The notes under the pieces: generated by a model
Told to the model about the DNA's origin: nothing
The model's input: the letters and a program-made list of their open reading frames with translations, nothing else
The model's database searches: none
In this document: one piece after another, positions 58,007-64,000 of the stretch
Layout of the letters: each line of letters opens with the position of its first letter
Position numbering within the stretch: position 1 is the first letter of the stretch
Made by a program: the position numbers and the translations under genes
From: Companilactobacillus nuruki
Lineage (GTDB): Bacteria; Bacillota; Bacilli; Lactobacillales; Lactobacillaceae
Reading direction: 5' to 3'
Length of the DNA: 64,000 bases
Assembly: GCF_002872255.1 (NCBI RefSeq)
Contig: NZ_NIPR01000043.1
Span: forward strand, 38,703 to 102,702

Positions 58007-58747
58007 CTAGTTATTAATTTCTTTTACTTTAAAATTTCGTAATTGAATGTACGCAATTATCAAAGTAATTGCCAGAAAAATAATCATCCCATATATTGAA
58101 ATTACTGAAAATGTGGTTTGTGACGCTTGTAACATCGTTTTATCAGAAAACATAGGAAACATATCTCGTAAAGCGTGTAAAAGAATAACAATACTTAGAT
58201 TACTCGTCTTCAAATATATTGTTCCGAATAATACACCAACTGCAATTGCAAATATTACCTGTGATGAAACATAGCCTATTGGTAGACGTCTTAAATTGGT
58301 CATATGGATCAATCCAAAAAGTACGCTTGATCCTATAACCGTACCTAAAGAATTATTCTTAGTTATTTTCAAAAATAAACCAATTAAGATCCCTCTAAAA
58401 ACAAATTCTTCGGCTAATCCTACCAAGAGACAAATAGCTATTACTGTGAATCTAATTTTAAAATCAGAAACGCCTATCATTGGTAAATCTAAAAATGCCA
58501 CAATAATAATTGCTGGCAAAGACGTTAATAATTGTCTCAATATATTTCTTTGATTGAACCAATGTATTTTCTGCTTAAAATAAAATTGATTTAACAAATA
58601 TGCTACTAAAAATACTATTAAATCTCCTAATGCCTGCCACATACTGGTTACTTTCTTACTAACAATTAACCCCATTACACTTAAAACAATCGGAAAGATC
58701 AAACTCGCTAGAATGACTTTGGTTATATTATTTTTTATAAATCGCAT
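58007..58747 (-). CDS. CPBP-family intramembrane protease
   Basis: 246 residues, about eight hydrophobic helices. The active-site motifs are GLAEEFVFRGILIG near 113, GLIHMTNLRRLP near 147, and HALRDMFPMF near 197. A second, distinct member of the family after that at 10306. Often linked to bacteriocin or membrane peptide processing; no bacteriocin gene was seen nearby. Start codon ATG with GGGGG upstream (AGGGGGGAAAAT). Confidence 0.88.
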   Translation of the reverse strand: MRFIKNNITKVILASLIFPIVLSVMGLIVSKKVTSMWQALGDLIVFLVAYLLNQFYFKQKIHWFNQRNILRQLLTSLPAIIIVAFLDLPMIGVSDFKIRFTVIAICLLVGLAEEFVFRGILIGLFLKITKNNSLGTVIGSSVLFGLIHMTNLRRLPIGYVSSQVIFAIAVGVLFGTIYLKTSNLSIVILLHALRDMFPMFSDKTMLQASQTTFSVISIYGMIIFLAITLIIAYIQLRNFKVKEINN

Positions 58748-58886
58748 TATTTTCCCCCCTATAATAATTATATTAAATAATTACTTGACATGAAACGCGT
58801 TCGATAAAGTATTCTTTAACCGTTGAGATACAGATTCTGTGGGACCAGCCATAATCCTTCATGCAGAAATCACCCTTCAATGTATT

Positions 58887-59465
58887 TCATAAATTGTATA
58901 TTTGTTTAGCCATATTATGGGCTTTTTTAGTCTCGATATTAGAATTAAGCAATTCAACAATCTGATTAATATCTTCTTTATCTACGGAAAATTTATTATT
59001 CTTCCAATCACAAACTAACTTAATCTTTGAACTACCGGTATTAATTATTACATAATGCCCCCTCCGATTCAGAGAAGCCATAAATGGCCCTCCTGAGAGA
59101 TATTTTATATTCATAATAGATTTACCATCAACCATTAAAAATGTCTCAATACTTGAATATGGAAGCTTAATAGCACTCTCATTAAACGGAAATAATATAG
59201 CTTTAACTATTTTACCCCAATTATTATAGTTATAATAATAAATACCTTCCTTATTAATTCTCCAATAACCATAATATCTATTAAAATAATGGGGATAAAT
59301 TACTAAACTTTGAATAAAGAAGGCTATTATTCCACTACTGATCCAAAATATTAATTCATGAGTGAACAACGAGTAAACGATAATAGAAATTGATATACCA
59401 AAATAAACACTAACTGCCAATGGTTTAAAACTGATTTTTCTTTGAAAATTCAATTCTTTTTCCAT
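58887..59465 (-). CDS. Two-TM membrane protein of unknown function (paralogue C)
   Basis: 192 residues: two membrane helices (about 20-62), then YGYWRINKEGIYYYNYNNW, KAILFPFNES and IETFLMVDGKS. Closest to paralogue B. The tail is longer than in B, with an extra loop. ATG at 59465 follows GGTG at six bases; a GTG nine bases earlier overlaps that site. It lies downstream of the man operon on the same strand but is separated by a strong hairpin. Confidence 0.7.
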   Translation of the reverse strand: MEKELNFQRKISFKPLAVSVYFGISISIIVYSLFTHELIFWISSGIIAFFIQSLVIYPHYFNRYYGYWRINKEGIYYYNYNNWGKIVKAILFPFNESAIKLPYSSIETFLMVDGKSIMNIKYLSGGPFMASLNRRGHYVIINTGSSKIKLVCDWKNNKFSVDKEDINQIVELLNSNIETKKAHNMAKQIYNL

Positions 59466-59563
59466 TTTGATCACCTTGGTTACCTATAATTAATTACTAT
59501 TAAAATAATCCCTATTTAAATATTTTTCCATAATACTGTTTTAAAGTTTGCCAGATTGTCATT

Positions 59564-59677
59564 TTTGGAATAAAAAAACAAGATAGTATAATTTATAACT
59601 AAATTGTGGGACAAGGTATAGCTTTTCTACTAAAAAATGGGACTTAGTAATCAAAGCTTGATTACTAAGTCCCATTT
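59564..59677 (+). ncRNA. Possible small RNA with own promoter and hairpin terminator
   Basis: On the plus strand TTTGGA (59564-59569), 17 bases and TATAAT (59587-59592) form a reasonable sigma-70 promoter. It would start near 59599 and run about 80 bases into a 20-bp terminator hairpin at 59635-59677. No ORF with a ribosome binding site is present. A wider pair GTGGGA/TCCCAC (59606/59710) encloses the hairpin. Existence is inferred. Confidence 0.35.
59635..59677. terminator. Terminator hairpin with GTAATCA/TGATTAC core after the man operon
   Basis: Perfect 20-bp stem AAATGGGACTTAGTAATCAA and its complement around AGC. It lies 57 bases past the stop of the DUF956 gene and carries the shared loop-proximal motif. 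Confidence 0.92.
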
Positions 59678-59733
59678 GTCCTAATGCTCGAAAGTGGACA
59701 TCTTTTCTATCCCACTTTCATCTTTAAAATTTA

Positions 59734-60102
59734 TTATTTCTTTTTCCTTGTAAAAGCTCGTTTAATAACCTCAAAGAATCCCAACGAACGAACAATACGA
59801 TCTGGTTTAATGTAAACTCGAATTGCTCTTAAGACCTTCTTAGGATCTCTTGAAGAAAATGAAAAAGTCCCATTCTTTTTTGTCTCAATTGCAAACCTAG
59901 GTATCCATCTACCGCCAAAAATAACTGAAACAATTATATGATTGACTTCAGTCCAAGGAATTTGAATATAGTTATTAGCATCACGGTCATCATAAAATTC
60001 GAAGCCTTTATCTCCGACCATGATTTTACCGTAATCTGCCATACCCAAATGAGAAGTTGCATTCATGACCAAATCCGACTTCGTATTTATTGATTGAACC
60101 AT
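59734..60102 (-). CDS. manO: DUF956 protein (ManO), mannose PTS accessory
   Basis: 122 residues without membrane segments; starts MVQSINTKSDLVMNATSHLG and contains ADYGKIMVGDKGFEFYDDRD, the mark of DUF956. This family accompanies man-type PTS operons in Lactobacillales, where ManO is thought to regulate or support the PTS. Its fold is likely PH-like. It lies 110 bases after manN behind a hairpin. AAAGGGG precedes the ATG. Confidence 0.9.
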   Translation of the reverse strand: MVQSINTKSDLVMNATSHLGMADYGKIMVGDKGFEFYDDRDANNYIQIPWTEVNHIIVSVIFGGRWIPRFAIETKKNGTFSFSSRDPKKVLRAIRVYIKPDRIVRSLGFFEVIKRAFTRKKK

Positions 60103-60158
60103 TTAAACTAACCCCTTTATCTTAATTAGAAATATTATACGTCTGCAATAAACTATTA

Positions 60159-60192
60159 TCAAAAAAGAGGCGAACTCTTTTGAGTTCACCCC
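60159..60192 (-). terminator. Hairpin between manN and manO
   Basis: GGCGAACTC/GAGTTCACC stem (one mismatch) with a TTTT loop and six T on the minus strand, 20 bases past the manN stop. It probably lowers readthrough into the DUF956 gene. Confidence 0.88.
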
Positions 60193-60212
60193 AGATTGAA
60201 ATTTTCCAATAA

Positions 60213-61124
60213 TTACATAACATGAATTACGTGTAATACAACACCAAGTACAAATAGGCCAAGAATAATAACGATTGGAGAAACTTTCTTCTTTAATAAC
60301 CACATGCAGAACAATGTTAGAAGCAAAGCTGCTAGTCCTGGGATCAATAGATCCAAGTTATCTTGCAAAGTTGTTACTTTGTGAGCTGTCAATGATAGAC
60401 CAGCTTTTTGTTGAATCAAAGCTTCCTTAACGCCTTGTGCACCTGATGGAAGATGTGCCCAATCAATGTAAGCACCCTTATCTAGTTTAACAGTTGAAAC
60501 TGTTGGTGTGAACTTAACAGCAACCCAACGATTAACCAATGAACCTAAGATAAACATACCTAAAATTGAAGCACCCTTAGTAATATCTTGTAAGATACCA
60601 CCAGAAAGGTCATCTGTAATAGCTGAACCGGCTTTGTAGCCAAGTTCTTGTGTGTACCACATGAAGGCCATACGAATAGCATTCCATGCTACGAAGTAAA
60701 TGATTGGTCCAAGAATATTACCAGTCATAGCCAATGAAGCGGCCAAAGCACCGATAATAGGCTTAACAGTGAACCAGAACACAGGATCACCAATACCAGC
60801 CAAAGGACCCATCATACCAACTTTAACACCTTGGATAGTAACATCATCGATAGGTGCACCATTGGCACGTTCTTCTTCCAAAGCCATAGTAACACCTAAG
60901 ATAGGTGAAGCTAAATATGGGTGAGTATTGAAGAATTCCATGTGACGCTTCAAAGCAGCGGCACGGTCTTCTTTTGTTTTATATAATTTTTTTAGGACTG
61001 GGATTAATGAGTAAGCCCAACCACCATTTTGCATACGTTCGTAGTTCCATGAACCTTGTAGGAAGGTTGAACGCCACCAAACGGAAATTCTATCTTTTTT
61101 AGAAATTTTTACTTGATCTGCCAT
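60213..61124 (-). CDS. manN: PTS mannose transporter subunit IID
   Basis: 303-residue membrane component that forms the sugar channel with IIC. It begins ADQVKISKKDRISVWWRSTF and has FLQGSWNYERMQNGGWAYSL, the signature of the IID family, and a final membrane helix. GGGGAG precedes the ATG, 19 bases after manM. Substrate is a hexose such as mannose or glucose; exact range not visible. In related species it is also a docking site for class IIa bacteriocins. Confidence 0.97.
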   Translation of the reverse strand: MADQVKISKKDRISVWWRSTFLQGSWNYERMQNGGWAYSLIPVLKKLYKTKEDRAAALKRHMEFFNTHPYLASPILGVTMALEEERANGAPIDDVTIQGVKVGMMGPLAGIGDPVFWFTVKPIIGALAASLAMTGNILGPIIYFVAWNAIRMAFMWYTQELGYKAGSAITDDLSGGILQDITKGASILGMFILGSLVNRWVAVKFTPTVSTVKLDKGAYIDWAHLPSGAQGVKEALIQQKAGLSLTAHKVTTLQDNLDLLIPGLAALLLTLFCMWLLKKKVSPIVIILGLFVLGVVLHVIHVM

Positions 61125-61143
61125 TTTTTTGTGTTCTCCCCTC

Positions 61144-61959
61144 TTAGTAGTTATCTATAATGTCGCCAACCGGATCACCAGTGTTAGAGTTTCCTCCATC
61201 ACCGTTGCCTCCGTTACCACCTGATTTTTCCAATTTCAAGTAGACAAGAGCGATTGAAATACCGATAGCACCAAGACCAATAAGTGTTAATTGTGTAACT
61301 GTAGCTAACACAAAACCAATTGCGAAGAATGGCCATACTTCTCTAGTAGCCATCATGTTGATAACCATTGCATAACCAACGGCAACAACCATACCACCAC
61401 CGATTGACAAACCATCTGACAACCAAGCAGGCATAGCATTTAATAATTCCTTAACGGGGCCAGCACCGATAGCTAGGATCAATGCAGCAGGAATAGCGAT
61501 ACGAACACCTTGCATACAAATAGCAATATATTGCCACATTTCAATTTTCTTAAAACTACCTTGTTCAGCAGCTCTATCCATAATATGAACAATACCAGTT
61601 GCCAATGTACGACATAGAATTGTTAATAGTAGTCCGGCAACAGCCAAAGGAACAGCGATGGCAATAGCTGAACCAACACCAGCCTTACCTTTACCACCAA
61701 GAACAAGAATAATAGCTGAAGCGACAGCTGCCAAAGCAGCATCAGGTGCTACAGCAGCACCGATATTAGCCCAACCTAAGGCGATCATTTGTAGTGATCC
61801 ACCAAGGATAAGACATGGTAATAATTGACCTGTAACTAAGCCGATTAAAGTACAAGCTATAACTGGTTGGTGAAAGTGGAATTCATCCAAGATACCTTCC
61901 ATACCAGCTAAGAAAGATACTAAAACGACTAGAATAATCTGAATAGCATTTAATTGCAT
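61144..61959 (-). CDS. manM: PTS mannose transporter subunit IIC
   Basis: 271 residues with about seven helices. It begins MQLNAIQIILVVLVSFLAGM, then GLVTGQLLPCLILGGSLQMI, the typical IIC pattern. The C-terminus carries an unusual Gly/Asn-rich tail (SGGNGGNGDGGNSNTGDP) absent from many relatives; it is probably a flexible cytoplasmic arm. Middle gene of manLMN. GGAGG precedes the ATG. Confidence 0.97.
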   Translation of the reverse strand: MQLNAIQIILVVLVSFLAGMEGILDEFHFHQPVIACTLIGLVTGQLLPCLILGGSLQMIALGWANIGAAVAPDAALAAVASAIILVLGGKGKAGVGSAIAIAVPLAVAGLLLTILCRTLATGIVHIMDRAAEQGSFKKIEMWQYIAICMQGVRIAIPAALILAIGAGPVKELLNAMPAWLSDGLSIGGGMVVAVGYAMVINMMATREVWPFFAIGFVLATVTQLTLIGLGAIGISIALVYLKLEKSGGNGGNGDGGNSNTGDPVGDIIDNY

Positions 61960-62002
61960 GATTATTAATCCTCCGTTTATTTCTTAAACATATATGTATA
62001 TA

Positions 62003-62974
62003 TTATTTTGCTTTATTAAGTTCGTCTTGAGCTTTCTTCATGATGCTATCAAGATCATCTTTTGAGTCTGTAGGAACTTTACGAACATCAAACTTGATGC
62101 CATCTTTTTCCATAGCCTTATAAGTATCGATATCATCTTGGTCAAAAGCCAGAACCTTATTAGGTTGAACCTTACCAACTGAGTGAGCCATTGAACCAAC
62201 ATTAACCGTCTTCAATGGAACTCCTCCGTCGATAGCTTTCTTAACATCTTGTGGTGTTTCGAAAAGCAACAATGCACGTTGACCACCAAAGTGTTTGTCA
62301 TCTTTGGCAATCTTGATCATTTGATTAATAGGAATAACATGAGCCTTAACACCTGCTGGTGCAGCTTGCATAATCATTTGCTTACGCAAGTCATCCTTAG
62401 CAACGTTATCTGAAACGACGATGATACGTGTAGGATTTGTTGTCTTAGTCCATGCAGTAGCAACTTGACCATGCAATAGACGTGTATCAACACGTGCCAA
62501 AACATATTCTAGTGAACCAGGCTGACCACCTGTAGGTGCTTGTTTAACTGCAGCCTTAGGAGCTTCCTTTGGTTGCAATGATTCTGGACGGACCTTAACA
62601 CCGTCTTTTGCTGTTTCAATAATATGAGCAGCAATCTCTTGTGCTGAGTTCATTGATAAACGTGAAGCATATGCCTCAATCAACATAGGCAAGTTAAGAC
62701 CAGCAACAATAGCCCATGTATCCTTATGTGCCTCGAACAAACCATTTACTTGGTTGAATGGTGTTCCACCCCATAAATCGACTAGGAACAATACTTGTTC
62801 TTGGTCTTCTAGAGAAGAAACAGCTTCTTCCAGTTTTGCCTTAAGATCATCAGGACCCATGCTAGGTTGTAATGTAACGGATTGAACATCTTTTTGTTCA
62901 CCGAAAATCATTGACCCAGACATCTTGATACCGTCGGCAAAGTCACCATGGCTTGCAATAACAATTCCAACCAT
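62003..62974 (-). CDS. manL: PTS mannose transporter subunit IIAB (fused)
   Basis: 323 residues: IIA domain (1-125) with the phosphorylated His9 in GIVIASHGDFADGIK, a Pro/Ala/Lys linker (KEAPKAAVKQAP), and IIB (about 158-323) with its active His near 171 in RVDTRLLHGQVATAW. It passes phosphate from HPr to the incoming sugar. First gene of manLMN-manO. AGGAGG precedes the ATG. The upstream region has a cre-like site, in keeping with CcpA control. Confidence 0.98.
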   Translation of the reverse strand: MVGIVIASHGDFADGIKMSGSMIFGEQKDVQSVTLQPSMGPDDLKAKLEEAVSSLEDQEQVLFLVDLWGGTPFNQVNGLFEAHKDTWAIVAGLNLPMLIEAYASRLSMNSAQEIAAHIIETAKDGVKVRPESLQPKEAPKAAVKQAPTGGQPGSLEYVLARVDTRLLHGQVATAWTKTTNPTRIIVVSDNVAKDDLRKQMIMQAAPAGVKAHVIPINQMIKIAKDDKHFGGQRALLLFETPQDVKKAIDGGVPLKTVNVGSMAHSVGKVQPNKVLAFDQDDIDTYKAMEKDGIKFDVRKVPTDSKDDLDSIMKKAQDELNKAK

Positions 62975-63001
62975 GTTTAATCCTCCTTTATTTTTATGTC
63001 A

Positions 63002-63015
63002 TTAAAGCGCTTACT
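63002..63015. promoter_or_regulatory. cre-like site upstream of manL
   Basis: TTAAAGCGCTTACT differs from the CcpA consensus TGWAANCGNTNWCA at two positions. It lies about 30 bases before the manL start. A weaker site (ATAAACCGCTTTAA) lies at 63067-63080. Together they fit carbon control of the operon. Confidence 0.5.
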
Positions 63016-63713
63016 TTGACCACCCATTTATGATCGAATTGACAATAAAAATAGAATAATTTCTAAATAAACCGCTTTAATAGAGCTCACCCTTCATGTG
63101 AACCCTTACATAATATCATTTTTTCAGAAAAAAAACAGCCCTTTTAATAAAAAATAAACAAACAAAAACAAATCTAAACTTTTAAGATAAATTATTTAGC
63201 TGATTTTTCACATATCTGGTTCATCGATTTGAGCAATAGTACCATGATATTTATAAAATAGGTATTATTTATATTAGAACTCATAGAAAGAATTTGACTG
63301 ATTTTTCAACACTTTGTGACAATTGAAAGTTATACATAATTTTCTTTATTTTCAATTTTATTTTTAAAAAAATCCCTTTATAAAGGCATTTTCAATTAAC
63401 TTAAAAAAGTTCAAGAAATTTTGATGGCTTATTTTCAGTTGTTACTTTTATGTAACGGCTTGTCACATGGATTTATTAGTCCTTTATTTTGAAAAATGGT
63501 ATACCTAGAATAAACTTAATTTGCTGAAAGTGGTTGATACCAGTTATCTATGCCAATTTTAATTAAATTAAATTTTATTGAAGTCAAAAAAATATTTTTT
63601 TATTTTAATATATATTTTTTTATTAAGTGGGTATTCATACAAAATACTCATTAAAACTTATGAAAGAGACAACTAATATATATAAACTTTTACTAATGGT
63701 TACAATACTTGAC

Positions 63714-63863
63714 TTGAAAATTTGTTTATTAATCTTGTATGATAATTAATTTTTAACTTCTTATTATAGGAAGTCATTTGAAAACAAAAGTACTTTAACG
63801 TTATGTGGATAAAAAAAGTACCAATCTAATGACCATTGAAAAATGGTCATTAGATTGGTACTT
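63714..63863 (+). ncRNA. Possible small RNA with promoter and terminator
   Basis: TTGAAA (63714-63719), 18 bases, TATGAT (63738-63743), then a transcript of roughly 110 bases ending in a perfect 22-bp hairpin. A tiny frame (TTG AAA ACA AAA GTA CTT TAA) with AGGAAG upstream could code for six residues. Promoter and terminator are seen in the sequence; transcription is inferred. Confidence 0.4.
63816..63863. terminator. Bidirectional terminator hairpin with TGACCATT/AATGGTCA core
   Basis: Perfect 22-bp stem with a GAAA loop, flanked by A and T tracts. It lies 17 bases past the stop of the last gene of the window and also serves plus-strand transcription. Confidence 0.92.
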
Positions 63864-63879
63864 AAAAATAAATATTCTT

Positions 63880-63999
63880 TTATTCTGCCAAAGGCTTCAT
63901 TTCTATCATTTTACCTGTCAAACCGACTTGAACTCCAATCGCAATTTTATCCTTCCGACTAGGATCAACTACTTGAAATTTATTCTGTTTAACAATTCT
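63880..63999 (-). CDS. C-terminal end of an unidentified protein (runs off window)
   Basis: Only the last 39 codons are visible, ending IEMKPLAE and a TAA stop. It contains DPSRKDKIAIGVQVGLTGKM. Too short to assign a family. The reading frame is open to the window edge and a terminator follows, which supports a real gene. Confidence 0.6.
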   Translation of the reverse strand, partial: RIVKQNKFQVVDPSRKDKIAIGVQVGLTGKMIEMKPLAE

Positions 64000-64000
64000 T

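Larger units (their letters stand above)
62975..63879. other. Long non-coding stretch upstream of the man operon (about 900 bases)
   Basis: No protein gene is seen. The left end holds the manL promoter region with cre-like sequences; the right end holds the candidate small RNA and terminator at 63714-63863. The middle is AT-rich, with a short inverted repeat GTTAC/GTAAC near 63440. A sigma-54 site, common at mannose PTS operons, was not found. Confidence 0.6.

Noticed and set aside
60103..60303. 66-codon minus-strand frame between manN and manO
   Set aside because: It crosses the hairpin and the end of manN in a different frame, with no SD.
63005..63025. CtsR operator near manL
   Set aside because: Only one GGTCAAA heptamer is present; CtsR needs two in tandem.
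63000..63250. Sigma-54 (-24/-12) promoter for the mannose PTS
   Set aside because: The only similar string (TGGTACTATTGCT on the minus strand) has the two boxes three bases too close, and no LevR-type activator gene is in the window.

Overview
The window is a densely packed, AT-rich stretch of a Lactobacillaceae chromosome. Ribosome binding sites are of the GGAGG type and TTG/GTG starts are common. Gene content and order (ymdB-mutS-mutL, dnaX-ebfC-recR-tmk-holB-rsmI, dut-radA-yacL-gltX-cysS-mrnC-rlmB-sigH-rpmG-secE-nusG-rplKA-rplJL, PepC/PepX peptidases, a mannose PTS with DUF956) fit a lactobacillus. A Companilactobacillus-like species is a guess that the sequence alone does not prove. No transposase, phage gene, CRISPR array or tRNA was seen.

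Layout. 1-4.8 kb: mismatch repair (mutL partial, mutS), ymdB and a DUF554 membrane protein. 5-10.9 kb: a secreted WxL-like surface protein, the first of three related two-TM membrane proteins, groES-groEL under a CIRCE operator, and a CPBP protease. 11-17.9 kb: a DAACS transporter, manA, rex, an ABC-F protein, a DUF368 protein and a Nudix/NrtR-like protein. 18-19.6 kb: divergent SIS-domain and GntR genes around a perfect 20-bp palindrome. 19.7-31.7 kb: a long minus-strand housekeeping block for tRNA t6A (tsaD, rimI, tsaB), folate uptake (folT behind a THF-type riboswitch), acyl-ACP thioesterase, replication and recombination (yabA, holB, tmk, recR, ebfC, dnaX), the SRP RNA and tadA. 31.7-43.3 kb: the ribosomal/transcription/tRNA-synthetase block with L10 and L1-type leaders. 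43.4-50.6 kb: plus-strand rpiA, pepC, pepX and kup. 50.7-59.5 kb: accessory genes, including the other two membrane paralogues, a LacI-HAD-sugar transporter set, a phosphoglycerate mutase, a CDF exporter and a second CPBP protein. 59.7-63 kb: the manLMN PTS operon with DUF956. The last kilobase is mostly non-coding and ends in the tail of one more gene.

How parts work together. The man PTS brings in hexoses, and manA and rpiA feed sugar phosphates into central metabolism. PepC and PepX finish casein-type peptide breakdown. Rex, CIRCE/HrcA, GntR, LacI and several RNA leaders provide the visible regulation.

Less ordinary signals: (i) eight or so intergenic hairpins share a loop-proximal GTAAYCA/TGRTTAC core although their outer arms differ; (ii) two possible small RNAs end in such hairpins on either side of the man operon; (iii) two L1-type RNA sites lie in the rplK-rplA operon; (iv) folT has an RNA switch that appears to bury its Shine-Dalgarno sequence; (v) a dispersed family of small membrane/PH-like proteins of unknown role. 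Many starts were chosen from the ribosome binding site and differ from the longest possible reading frame.
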